DNA from: Maylandia zebra
Lineage: Eukaryota; Chordata; Actinopteri; Cichliformes; Cichlidae
DNA length: 64,000 nt
Direction of reading: 5' to 3'
Assembly (NCBI RefSeq): GCF_041146795.1
Contig: NC_135184.1
Location: forward strand, 9,600,967-9,664,966
The position numbers were made by a program, and so were the translations under genes. The notes under the pieces were generated by a model that ran no database searches, was not told the DNA's origin, and worked only from the letters and a program-made list of their open reading frames with translations. Positions 1 to 13,300 of this stretch are shown here, in pieces (the first letter of the stretch is position 1; each line of letters begins with the position of its first letter).

Positions 1-1271
1 CAGTTGAAAACAGTGGCTGAGACCTCAGAGGGTTAAAGTGCAGCAGACTGCCTCTCCCTCAGCTTTCTATGGGACCTTCTGGGAATGACTCGGGAAGATA
101 AACTGCTAGTGCGTGTGAGCCAATTTTAACTTGCTGTGCAGAGTCTGCTTGTCTCAGATCAGTTTATACAAAACAGGGAAAAAATAGAATCCATTCAACC
201 GTGAAGACAGCGTGAATTTCCAGGAATTTTCATACACACCATCTACAGTAACGACATTAAATTCATCAGGGGACTCAAACTAGTGGGAGAGAGTGTCCCC
301 CGTGCTCTTGATGATCATAAATTAAGGTTACAACTGCAAAATAAGTTATGAAATCCACAGCTGATGGAGCCTGAGAAAGAACAGAAACAGGCCTTTTCTC
401 GTAATCCACTCTTGTGTACCAGGTGTCAAGTGTCGTGCCAGCATTGTCACTCTTTCCATGAAGGTGTTCTCATGCCCAGGGGATGTATTTAAATGCTGCA
501 TTAGTATGGTATTTATCTACTTTAATATATATATATTTTTTAATATTACATAATAACTTTGCTTGACTATATTTTAGGGAAAAAACATTAGTTATTAAAC
601 CATTACACTTATTTTTATCGGCTGAAATGATTAGTTACATTTTTTGGACCAAAGTGTTTGTTGGCAAAACATGGAAAATGTTATGAAGTGATTTTATAAT
701 AATGATGTAAAAATCAGCTGGATCAAGACTTTCACAAGATATTTCTGATAAAACTTCCGTCCCTTGGGTAAAATGTTATTGGAGGACATTTACTTGTATT
801 ATTAGATTGTTGAAGAACTGTTTTTTAAATAAATAGGATTTAATAATATGATGAGGTCTTTTCAGAAAGCGCTTTATTTTTTTTTAATCTCATTTAAAAT
901 ATTGTAGAAAAAAGTACTGAATTCTAAAAAATTTAAAATAAGTTTTAGAATAACTTTAAATATAAAGTAAGAGTGCTTTGCTACAGTTTGGATGAATCTT
1001 GTAGATGAACCTGTCATAACTTTTATGTTTAAACAACATTTTAGTGTCTAAGGTTATTCAAAATAATTTAATATTTGGAAATCTCTGTCCACCTCCAAGC
1101 CTTTGATGCACAGTATAACTTTTTTGAGCAAACCTGGTAACAAATAACAAAACAAAACAAAGCAGTCAGTTACATCACCTTCTTGGCAGATGGTATTTAC
1201 CTAAAAATAACTGAGTGAAATTGACTTTTCCTTTTGAGCCTCTGGGTTAGATACACTTTCGTAGTATGGGG

Positions 1272-1537
1272 TTAACCTCTTAGGACCTGGCGTCCACATA
1301 TGTGGACATCACATTTTGGGTTATTTAGACCAAAATACTCAATTTTGCTGCTACTGTTCTATCAAAATTTTAAACGAATATCCTCATATGTGGCTCTTAT
1401 TTTTCTTAAAAACAAAAAGAAGGTAAAAAAAATCTAGTAATTCTTTGTTTTTACATTCATCGGGCCCCAATCAGCCCAAATATCAAAGAGAAATTAAAAA
1501 TGCATGCCGTGGAAGAGTTCGGGTCTTAGGAGGTTAA
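1272..1537. mobile_element. piggyBac-like MITE (TTAA-flanked), copy 1
   Basis: The element runs 1276-1533 and is bounded by TTAA on both sides. Its terminal inverted repeats begin CCTCTTAGGACC and, from the other end, CCTCCTAAGACC. The interior has the palindrome CCACATATGTGG near one end. A second copy in opposite orientation is at 19220-19531. TTAA target duplication and CC-starting termini are typical of piggyBac-type elements. No transposase is encoded, so it is non-autonomous. Confidence 0.8.
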
Positions 1538-1539
1538 AT

Positions 1540-2450
1540 CCACTTTTGTTTTCAGAACTGACTTATCTCTTCATTGCTTGGATTCAACACTATGCTGCAC
1601 AGTTGCTGCACATTTGTTGGCTGCACATCCATGATGCCAAACTGCCATTCCACCACATCCGAAATGTGCTCTATGGGAGTGAAACTGATGACTGTAAATG
1701 TCATTTGAGCATAGTAAACTCATTTTTATGTTCGGAAATCAGTTGGAGAACATTTGAGCTTTACGAATCTGCTGGAAGCAGCCATCAGAAGATGGGTACA
1801 CTACAGCAGTGCTCAGGTACCTCGTGATGTTTAAATGATCTTCAGCTGGTACTAAGGGAAAATATCCCCTACACCATTACACCACCAGCAGTCTGAACCG
1901 CTGAAACAAGGGAGGATAGATCCGTGCTTTCATGTTGTTGATACCAAATTCTGACCCTACCATCCAAACATTAGAGCAGAAATCCAGTCTTCTATTGTTC
2001 TATTGTGGCATTCATTGTGGTTTTCTGCTGCTGTATCCCATCTGATTCAAGGTTCAACGTGCTATTCATTCAGGTTATTTGAGTTGTTGTCAGGTTAAAG
2101 AATCCGGCTATTCTCCTCTGACCACTGACATCAAGCAGGTATTTTTAATTTTGTCTCTCTGTAAACCCTACAGATGACTGCGTGGAAAAATTCCCAGTAG
2201 ATCAGCAGTTTCCAAAAAACTCAGACCACCCTGTCTGGAACCAAAACGATGCCGTGTTCAAAGATGTTTAAATGACCTTTCTCCCTCATTTTGATGCTCA
2301 GTTTGAGCTTCAGCAGGTTGTCTTGGCCATGTCTACATGCCTCAGTAAGCCTAGTTGCTGCCATGTGATTGGCTGATTAGATTAATGCATTAATGAGCAA
2401 ATAAACAGGTGTATCTAAAAAAGTGGCGAGTGAATCTATAGTATCACTGC
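1540..2450 (-). mobile_element. Degenerate DNA-transposon repeat, reverse orientation
   Basis: About 0.9 kb matches a common teleost DNA repeat as remembered, including segments such as CAGCCATCAGAAGATGGGTA and GCTGCCATGTGATTGGCTGA and the end TCTAAAAAAGTGGCGAGTGA. The short plus-strand ORF at 1504-1827 falls across it and is not a gene. The exact superfamily is uncertain (Tc1/mariner-like is most likely), and the boundaries are approximate. Confidence 0.55.
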
Positions 2451-3789
2451 TCATGTCTGTCTGGGTGAATTTACTTGAAACATTTATACAAAATACACAA
2501 TAAATTATGTTTAAAAATTGCTGCAATGCATGAGACCATACACTTTAAAAACACAAGACTACACATAATTGCTCTGAATATTAAGATAAATAATATTTGC
2601 TCAGTAATATAAGGTGTGAGGTGGTCTCTGCTTTACAGTCTGACATTTTTGGGATTGTGAAACTGCATACCTGCTGTGGATTTACCCTACAGACCACAGT
2701 TATTTCTACTCCTGCTGACAAGTGATGAGAATTTAGCTGTAATCCCGCGAATCAGATCTCTTATTACACGGATGAGATGGAGCTTCACGATTCGCTCCAC
2801 TGTTATTACAGCAAGTTATTTTCTCCCTTTAGTGGTTTCACACTGGCTAATGGGGGCTTCGAAGTTGCGTCACAAATTAACAATCAGACACATCTGGCGC
2901 CATCCTGGAGGCCCAGTGGAAGCCTGTCTGAATGTAAATAACTGCTGAGTAGTGCAACGGCAGGCCAAGAAATGTTTTTCAAGTTTGATTAAACAGCTTG
3001 TATTGTGTTACTAATATGACACTTTGGGGAATTTTGTCCTAAAGTAAGTGCAGGCTCAAGCAGGAATTACCTTTCTAAGTTAACGCTCACATAACATAAA
3101 AATGTGGTTTGTTTTGAGAATTTGGAAATGTATTAAAAGCATTGAGAGCTTTCATTTTACGATGGCAGTGAAGTGCAAAAAGGTGATGGACTGTGACAAA
3201 TCCGATATGAAATGTGGTGCTGAATAATGCCAGGGTTTTGTTTTGGGTTTTTTTGGGTTGAGCCCTGGCAACAGGAAAAAAAGATTTCAAAATTTTTTTG
3301 GCACACATAATTGGAAACTGATATGCAGTTTATGAATTTACAGTCTGTCTCAGAGCTGTCATTTGCCATAACCACTTTGCATGTCATTACCCTGAATTTA
3401 TGCTAAGATTAGAAAGACAGCACTTCATTTGGTGCTGATCTGTTTAGACTAAGAGAGAACTGAGCTGGTCTCACAGGGAATATTTTTCCTGAAATAGTTT
3501 TGAAATTGCCCCCTTTTTTTTTTTCTTTTTTTTTACAGACACTGTAGAGCAGCACTTACTCTGATGCCAGATCTACGTTGGTATTGCATGTCTATAATTT
3601 GAAATGTATTTGTTTAAGAATTACACAAAAATTGGGAATACTGGAGAAGAAAAATCGAGCAGACATTAGAAAAATAACAATCCCACTGACACAAGCATTA
3701 TTATAGTCAAGCCTGTCCTGATATATTTCTACTAAAAATTCTTTTTACAGCATTTTTACTCATTTGCTTCATTCATTGTTTTGTTGCAT

Positions 3790-5105
3790 CATTAAAAAAT
3801 ACAAGTGATTTTTCAATACTACTTTGTTTTTTGCATTACTGTCAAACCCAAGATCATCAAACAGTTTTTAACATTAGCCAAAGATAACCCAGGTAAAATA
3901 CAAAAATGCTGTTTTTTCTTTTTTATATGATAAAGGAAAAAAGCTTATCCAATCCTACCTGAACCTTTGTGAAAAAGCAGCTGACTCCTAAACCTAATAA
4001 CTAGTTGTGCCAGCCTTGGCAACACAAACAGCAATCAAATTTTCAAGTTTTTGTGATAATAACATCACTGTGGAGGAATTTTGGCTTCTTTGCAGAATTG
4101 TTTTAATTCAGCCACATTGGAGGGTTTTCAAGCATGGACAGACCGTTTATGGTCATGCCAAAGCAACTCAATTTCATTTAAATCCACACTTTGACTAAGG
4201 CCAAGCTTCAAAGGCTCTTTTTTTTTTTTTTTTGCATTTCAGCCATTCAGAGGTGGACTTGCTGACGTTTTTTGGATCACTGTCCTGCTGCATAACCAAA
4301 CTGAGCCTGAGCTTCAGGGCTTGAATTGATAGCTAAACATTTAGCTTCAGGATTTTCTGGTAAAGAGCAAAATTCATGGTTTCCTCAACTATGGTTGTCT
4401 GGATCCAGACCATCACACTACTGCCACTGCTGGTATGATGTTCTTTATATGAAAAGTGTTAGTTTAACATGAGATGTAACAGGAGTCAGACATTCCAAAC
4501 AATCTACTTTTCACTCATTAGTCCAACAGTGTCGAGACACAAAAGTCTTGAGGATTATCAAGATGTTTCTTCGTTTGTCTCTTTTTTTAATTGTTGAATC
4601 ACAAAAACTGACCTTAACTGAGGCAAGTAAGTTCTTTAGAATGTTCTGGGTTCTTCTGTGACCTCCTGGATGAGTCGTCAATTTGCTCTTGCAGTAATTT
4701 TGGTGGGTCAGTCATTCCTGGGAATGATCACCACTGTTCCGAGTTTTCTCCGTTTGTATATAATGACTCTCACTGCGGTTCGCTGGAGTCCCAAAGCCTT
4801 AGAAATGACTTCATACATCTGTCTTCATTTCCAGACAGACAGATGTCAATGACAGAGGAGTTTCTCATCTGTTTCTTTAGATTGTAGCATTATTTGTTGT
4901 TATTGAGATCTTTTAGCCTACTTCCCTTTATTAGATGGGTCCTATTTTTTTTTAATTAATTCATCAATTTAAGGGGGAAATTACTTTTTCTCACAGGGCA
5001 AGTTAAGTTTGGATAGTTCTCTCCCTTAATAAATGAAATTATCATTTAAAAGCTGAGTTAAATTTTTATATTTTACAAAGATAAGTGTGACAAATATGCT
5101 GAAAG
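3790..5105 (-). mobile_element. Degenerate DNA-transposon repeat with imperfect inverted ends
   Basis: The left end (TTTGCATTACTGTCA then GATCATCAAACAG) and the right end (TCACAGGGCAAGTTAAG then AAGTGTGACAAATATGC) resemble the inverted ends of a widespread teleost DNA element. The interior contains the hallmark TGGATCCAGACCATCACAC. No intact transposase frame remains in the short ORFs at 4007-4198 and 4658-4852. Confidence 0.5.
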
Positions 5106-7347
5106 CTGCCATATTAGAAAGAAAAAAGAAATGATATTTCTTTGCAGTGTTTCCATATTAGATCTTCAGGCAAATGACTAATTACAGAGAAAGAAGTCAT
5201 TTTGAAAAGCAGGGGTTTTCAAATGTTGTCTGGGATGCTCCACGCTAAGAAGCAGATAAAAAGTCATGCCCAAAACACCTCACTGTTGCCCATGGTGATT
5301 TGTTTTTCCTACCTCACTAAGCTCAGCTTTACTCTGCATTTCCTCCAGAGGAGATTGGAGAAACAATATTGCCTTGTCTGGTTCTTTTAAGATCAGAATT
5401 TAAACATAAAAACAACACGAAAGCATAGATCCACCCTGCTACGTGTCAACAGTCTAGGCTGGTGGTGGTACAGGGGTATTTTCTTGGCAATTTCTTTATC
5501 TTTTTTCCTTTTTTTGGCACCCTTGGTGTAGTTTAAACACCACACTACACTACCTGAGTATTGTTGCTGACTATGTCTATCCCTTTAATACCACAGTGTA
5601 CCTATCTTCTGTTGGCTTCTTCATAAAGCTCAGATCAGAGCTTTTTACAGATTCACTGTATTCAAATGCCCCCAACTGAGAACTTCTTGGATATGTTGGA
5701 ATGCCAGATTCTCATCATGGATGTGCAGCAGGTCCTAAACCCTTTTTAGTCCAGGCTGACCTGTGTGGTAGCCTCACAATGTTCAGCTTCATGCACCTCT
5801 AAAACCCTTGCCCTGGTGAAGTTAACTATTTATTTACAACATCAACAATGTGTTGTTTTAGCTCTGACTTGTGCAACACCTCCTGGTTTATAATACAACA
5901 CAAAATGATCAGTTTTAGTCAGATTTCGCTACTAATGTAACAGCAGCAAGTTTATCTGATTTCATTTAACAAATCACTCTTCGTCATAGTCTCTTTCATC
6001 TAGCACACAGCTGTGATCTCTGCTGTAATCTCAAACTTTTTTCGTAATCCCACGTACAAAGATGAGAAACTGGGCAGTGTTAACTACATCACAGCTCTCG
6101 TCACATTTTCTGCTAAAATGTCCTGAAAAATACGATCATCAAACCTGACGCTCATTATTTTTTTGACTTGTAGTGCTCACATCCCAGCACATAAACCCAA
6201 AAGGCTCAAATAAACACTGTACATGTGTTTTCATGAATGTATAATTGAATCCACCTGTTAAATACTTGGCAATGAAAAAGAGCGAATAAAAAAGAGATCT
6301 GAGATTCATGGCAATGAGCTCATTTATTCACTAAATTGTGAAATACAGTCATCTTACTCAACTTTCTACTTCGAAGTAAAATGATGAAAACCTGTCTGCA
6401 TATAAGAAATGAGCTATTTGTACAGTAAAAAACATTTCAACACACATTCCACGATGTTACTCATTTTACTTATTTCAGGAGGACTCAGTTAACTGTAGTA
6501 TTTTATATCATTACACCAGAAAATACTTTGTCTTCCAGCTGCTTTAGCCTGCTATGAAATGTTTATTCCTTCAGGAAATAATGTGCAGAAATAAATACTT
6601 TTATATGAATACAAAGACTGCAGGTAGCTCATACAGTTTACTTTATGAATGAAATGATTTATGGCTAAACTCTCTTCTCTCTTTCCCTCTTTTAAGCCTG
6701 CAGATGAAAGGTAAATATCCTCCCTTTCAGCTGAGGAGCACTTTATGTAAAATGTTGACAGAACTACATCTTCTTTCTTCCTCTGTTAGTCCAGTTGTCA
6801 CAAGAAGTAGCCACATTTACGATCTTTATCCTAAATGTTTATGCCTTCAGTGTGGATGTGAGTCATCTGAACTTGTGCCATTATTTGTACACACATTTTA
6901 TGTTTGACATCGTTGTATCTGATGAGACTATAAAATCATCATCGTGTTGTGAATATTATTCAGTTCTGGTGTAGAAAATTCGTAACCTTCTCAATACATA
7001 ATGTAGGATATATAAGAGATGGTGTAGTCTGCACCTTACAGTAAATCTAATAATAACTCTCAAGCTCTGGGTTTAATTTGGCGTGTTGTGCTATTTTTGT
7101 TGTGTTTTCTGTACAAAAAAAGGTTTGTTCTCCTTAGCTCAGTACTGAAATCAACATTGCTAAATTTTTGCAATCCGCTAGAAGAAGAGTTGCAGGAGAA
7201 AGTGTTCCCCAAAACACCAAAAAATAATTTGTGCTCTTTTTAATAGCAGCACACCTGTTTTCTTTTTATAACAGAAAGTTAAACCAAGGTGCTTCTAAAT
7301 GTTCAGTCAAACTTCTCTCACCTCTCCTTCTTGTGGTTCATTCACAG

Positions 7348-10300
7348 AAACCATACGCCTGTCAGATACCGGGATGCACCAAGCGCTACACTGACCCCAG
7401 CTCATTACGAAAGCACGTCAAAGCTCATTCAGCCAAAGGCCTTCAGGAAAAGGAGGTCAAGGTAATGAACATTAAAACCTTTCTATGTTTTTAAAACTTG
7501 ACTGTGTGTCGTTCAGAAGCAAAGGGAGGATTCAGAAAGTGTGGTTAGAAATAAAAAATTATGGCCAAAGCATTTTTAAAAGCAACCTGGGGACGTTTTT
7601 TTAAATTTGAGCTGCATTTTTTTTGCCCTTAATGGATGGTTTGGGTGGATAGTGGAAAAGACATTCAATAAAGGTCCGTCTAGCCAGGAGTAAAACATGC
7701 AGTGTGCACCCTAACCACTCACCTATCAGGTTGTCCAATAGTGGGGTCATATTTAAGCTTTTATTGGATGGGATCAAAAGTACATAATTTAAACCAGGAT
7801 CACATCAGTGCCTTGTATTCCTGAGCCACCTTCACAGGGCTGAAATTTACTGGAATCAATTGATTATTTCTCAACAGCTTAACATCATAAAACATGAAAT
7901 GTTTTAAGTTATATTACTTGATAGATTTTTTTTTCCTTCCCAATTTATTATACTTGACTGTCTGCAATTATACACAGCACATCTGGAGTTTGTATTTATG
8001 ATGGATATTTGTCTTCTCTTGTTTGGAATACATGTTAAGTTGTGTTTCTTCTCATAATGATGAAAACAATACAAACTGCTATGAAGGCTCCACTCATTAT
8101 TTGATGAAGTTATTAGGAGCAGCCATGCATGTTTTTGATTTTATTTCAGCACAAAACTTGAAGGTTATTATGACAAATGACAAAGAGGCTCTACAAACTA
8201 AAAACAATGTCGGCAGCTGTCCCACATTTGGTAAAAAACAAGCATATCAGTACAAACACAACATAGCCGCTATCAACCACATTGATGAAGCGGTGATCAT
8301 TTGGGTTTCTTTCGCAGCCACAGGACCCGGGTACCTTGCAGCCACTGAGTCAAACATGAACACCTCTGTATACCGATATTTAGATTCAATATAAGGCCAT
8401 CGGTCCTACATTTATATCTTGCTTATACTGGGTCATGCAACAGGACAATGAGTCCAAAAACAGCAAAAACTCTACAACAGAATGGTTAAAAAGGTGTTGC
8501 AATGGACCTCAGGCTGATTGAAATGTTGTGGTGGGACCTTAAGAGAGCTGTACATAAACAAATTCCTGCAAACCTCAATGGACTGAAGCAACGTTGAAAA
8601 GACGAGTGGGCCAAATTTCCTCCACATATTAATAAAGTCATACAGAAAACAATTATTTCAGGTTATTGCTGCTAGATCATAGGGTGAACTTAGATTTTGA
8701 AACCTTATTATTCACATGACTGCATGTTTGTATTTAACCTCATTTTAACCTGGTGACAAGACCCTTGAGGTTTAAAATGTCTTTCGCAACAGAGTCCTGG
8801 CCAACATAGACAGCTGCTTAATCAGCAGTGGTTACGGAACAACACTCACCATTATAAGCATACACATTTACATAAAATAAAGAATGAAAGACATATTAAT
8901 CAAAAGCCAAACTGAAGCATTTATGGTCAAGCCTAACATCTGGAGGCAGATGTCCTGCCTGCAGGTGCCAAATCATTTAAATGACCTTGAATTCATTTAA
9001 AATTGATCCAATTTGGAAGAAATGAGTGACCGTAAAAGCATGCAATTTCTGAACAAGGATTTTCTTTCTGTAAAAGTGACACACAAATAAAAGCTTTGCT
9101 TTCCTAAAAATATCAGTGAGTGTGCCATTCCCCAAATCTGGCATTTCAGTTAAAAATAGACAGCTTTTTTCAATAATTATTAAAACATAAAAATTGCCCC
9201 CCAAAAAAGGTTATGTTTTAAATTCCATAAAGACACACACCGTCATTCATGAGACCCTGAATAGAAAATCTGTAGCTAAAAATGAACAAGCTCAGGAAGA
9301 GAAAGTAAAACAGGGTTTTTTCTGGTGCTACATCTTGATTTTATTTCCTGATTGTTACCTCATGTTTAAAAGCAAATGAGATGCATGTTTGTTCCCGTTT
9401 AACCTTAAAGTTCAAAACAATGTTGTTCTTCCAGAATTTTTTTTCTTAAATATAGATAGTAGAGAACTGCTTCTTTATATAACTTTCAAAGAGAAAGGGG
9501 GCTTCTCGGGGGTTGCAGGTCTTATTTCTGGAGAACTACAGCAGCAGCAGGAGAGAGTGGGTATGTTTATGATTCAGTAGGATGAAATACAACAAAACAA
9601 AGTATTACACACACTCCCTGGAAGTCCGAATAGGGAGCCTATTGTTCTGCTTTATCTGGGCCTTGTTTGTTTTCTATGGCCTGTGAGTGACACTGGGGCT
9701 TTGTGTGTGTATTCGCATGCCTTGTTTGGTTTAAACAGAACCACGTGTGTTGGTAAGTTGTGACACAGTCGACACGCCCTGTGCTGCAGTAAACCCTGTG
9801 GGGCTAATTGGAACTTTGAAATATTAAAGATGAGCTTCTTAAGCTCCTCACGGGCATACATTTATTCGAGCTGATGTGTCACAGCGATTGAAGTTTCTGG
9901 CTTCGTGAACGCTACTTTGGGTGAGCATTTCTTGCTGATTATTCACGCCACTTTTGTGGTTCCTGGGTGTCTGCCGCGAGCTTCTTCTGAATCCCGAAGC
10001 TGTCAATAAATTGTTTTGGAAAGTTCCGGGGGGATGTTCTGTTTAGCGCTGGAAAATAAAGCCAATTGTTTAGCCTTAACTTTGCTAGAACGTTTTTGGA
10101 ATACGATTGCCTAATAAGATTTCTGGATTTTGTACCTCAAGAAGCTGGATCGCAAGATGAAACAAGAACCAGGCATCTGGTGCAAACTCATTTCTTTGAT
10201 AAATGAACAGTAGAAAACCTCCTGCAGCTCGCTCACTGTGTTTTCAGTTGCTTTACTGAATGAAATCAAAAGAGAAGTCATTTAGTTTAAACTTGCATGG

Positions 10301-13300
10301 GAGCTGCGTTGCCCAACAGCATATAGTTGGAAGACAACTAAGCTGCAGCTTTAACGTAATTATTCTCATCCCTGCATGCTGGCAAACACCCACACTTGGT
10401 CACCAGCATGATAACACAGTGCTGTTATATGACATGTATCTATATGGCTGTAATGCGTTTTGTGTTGTTGTCAGGTTCAGGTGCCCACGATGCTGGAATC
10501 TGACATCTTAAGTGACTGCCTGGCACGCCAGCATCTCCACAGCTCTGCCTCGTCACACCAAAAAAACAGCTCACCTTTACCGGCTTTAGATGACTTCACA
10601 GGTATGTGCAGATGAAACGGTAGCAGAAGTCTGTGCTTAGCCTCCAGCGCCTCTCTGGAAATGAGCAAAACCCAAAAGAAAAGAGTAATTGCCAAAAACA
10701 CCTGGGCTGTTAAGCTGTCTCTTTCATTTTCTCCCATGGCCTCATTTGCTCCTTTTCCTTTCCCTCCTCTCTCATTCCTTCGATGATAGCTCATCATGCC
10801 AGTGTTTACCTTGTCCAATTACTGGGCACCATGACTGTGGGCAAGTTGGCCTTCACCCCACTTGTCCTTCAGCTTCTCCAAACGGGTTTTCCAGCCAAGC
10901 TCTTTTTCTTTCCATTTCAATGGCTGAACCAGAATCAAGAAGCTGTCAGGTACACTGAGGCTCAGTTGGCCAAAGACAGTGGAGAGCGTCCAGGAAAGCT
11001 GTCCATGTCTATTACTTCAGACTACTCGCCGTTTTACTCAGAAGACTTTGAGGGAAAAGCCTCAAGCGGCACGCTATGAGCTATGTTTAGTCAGGGTGAA
11101 ACAAGCATGTCAGTGTTTAATTTTGAAAAAATCCCAGGAGGACTTTTTCTTATCTCAAATGGCCAAATGTTATAGCCTGAAAACTGCTTTCTGTTGTGGT
11201 ATACTAGGTGGATTTATGGTGACACACACTATCATTGTCAGCTTGGCTTAAAACCTAGTGCTGACAGCTTACTGATTGCATGCAGGTACAAGTTACAGAT
11301 TTAAATGAACAGCATGAAACTATATTTTTGATATTGAGCATTCAGCCCCTGTAGGCTTGAAATGTGGCTCTGAAAGGTTTACAGAAAAATGGATTACGCT
11401 GACCATGGAAACTCCTCAAAGTCTGCTTGCAACATAGTCTAATCCCCATCTGTCCATATGTGCACACTGTGTGTAATATACTTGTATTTACACCAGAAAT
11501 TGTTTTTCTATAGCACATTGAGTTGCTCATCAGTGGGGGGAAATGTCACTACTGCACGATAATTTGGAAGAGTTTCATTTAACTATAAATTGAGTATTTT
11601 AATATTTTCGACAGTTTTGTTTGCCTACAAGGAGCCAGACTTTCTTGCCATTTTTTAAAGTGGTCTTGAGCAATAATTCTCTAGGCTTTCTAAAGGTCTT
11701 TCAAAGCTTTTCTTTGAACATTGGCTGCTTTTTTTTGTTACTCATTTTTAGTCCAATCCTTGTAAAAGGGACCTAATTGAATCAGTGTTGTGTCTACACA
11801 GACAACTTTGCAAAGAACCCATTTTAAATTATGTCTGCAGGCACCTTGGTACCAACAATCTGTTGCAAAAACATAATTTCTTCCCAAACTTAACAAACAC
11901 ACCCACCAAATGTTAGGAAATACCTAACACAGGACTTGAGAGGAAAATCTAACCCCTCAGGTGATCCATCTACTGTTCACTGAAGCCTCATCAGAAATGT
12001 GAAGAGAGGCTGAGGTATGCCAAATTACTCAGTAACTGGACTGAAGATCACTGGCAACAGCTGTTATTGGGAAATGAATACGAATTAGAGTTTTATTGGC
12101 CTTTCAGTATTTATGGAGGAGGTCAGTAGAGCGGTACAAACATCCCTACAGCCATCTGTAAAACATGGAGGAGGCTCTGTCATGGTCTGGGGCTGCTTCT
12201 CAGCCAGCGGTGTTGGGGCGCTTGTCAAAATTGAATGATTGCAGAAGAGTACAGTCAGATTTTAATCCACCATGTTATACCATCTGCAAAGCATCTGACT
12301 GATATTAGTTCAATTTTTCACCATGAAAATTATTGCGGACAGTAGAAGCATACCTGGATAGAAGAGCCAACAGTGGAGCACTATCAGTCATGGACTGACT
12401 TCCTCAGAGCCCAAACATCAGCATTGTTGAAGCAGTGTTGCATTATCTTGACAGAGAAAGGAACAAGAGGCAGCCAACATCCAAAGATCTTTGAATGTCC
12501 TTCCAGAAGCCTGGAGAGCCGTTTCTGAAGACTACTTAAAGAAATTGCAAGACAGCTTGAGAGAATTAAGGCTGTGCTGAAAAATAAAGTGCAACACTGA
12601 GTAGAGTCAGCCTTTCATTTCTTTATATTTTATTGGTGTTTGTTATAATACAATTCAATACAGCTTGAACCCAGTGAAAATCATCATTACAGGTAGTGAT
12701 GTGATAGTGATGTAGTAGGAAGATTTAACGGCACAGATGCTCAGCAACTTTTATTTATATATCAATCAATCAATCCATTTATTTATAAGGTCATTTAAAA
12801 ACAACACAGGTTGACCAAAGTGCTGTACATAGTAAAAAAGTAAAAAAGTAGAAGAAACCCACACAAAGAACAAAGTAAAACACAATTTTAACACAATTAA
12901 AAGGTAGAGAGTAAAAATGTGTTTTCAGATGGGTTTTAAAAATGTTGGAAAGATCCTAATTTCAAGAGGCAGACTGTTCCAAAGTTTGGGCGCAGCTATC
13001 GCAAAGGCCCAGTCTCCTCAGTTTTTCAGCCTGCTTCTCAGCTGACCTGAGAGTTCTATTTGGAGTATTTTTAGTTAACAAATCAGAGAGGTATGACAGA
13101 GCTAATCCATTTAGAGATTTAAAAACAAGCAATAAAATTTTAAAATCAATTCTACAACGTCCTGGAAGCCAGTGTAAACAAGCCAAGACTGGGGAAATAT
13201 GGTCATGTTTACGAGTGCCTGTCAAGAGTATGAAAATATATGAAAATAACCAGAGTACAGCCAGTTAGCAACTAGTTGAGTTAAGCCTCGACTGACAGGA

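Larger units (their letters stand above)
1..7347 (+). other. glis1 intron, no exon recognised
   Basis: This stretch lies upstream of the finger-5 exon, and no sequence encoding fingers 1-4 of a GLIS protein is seen in it, so it is probably one large intron. It is AT-rich and holds a piggyBac-like MITE and two DNA-transposon-derived blocks listed separately. The pieces at 1-1270 and 5110-7340 show nothing I can assign. Confidence 0.6.

Noticed and set aside
8023-8394. 123-codon plus-strand ORF
   Set aside because: Its second half is transposon-derived sequence leading into the Tc1-like relic; no transposase-like protein is encoded.
10689-11079. Overlapping plus-strand ORFs of 89-98 codons
   Set aside because: They lie in a glis1 intron, have no recognisable domain and no good flanking splice sites in phase.
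12770-12790. ATCAATCAATCAATCC as an independent microsatellite
   Set aside because: It is the 3' tail of the minus-strand LINE.
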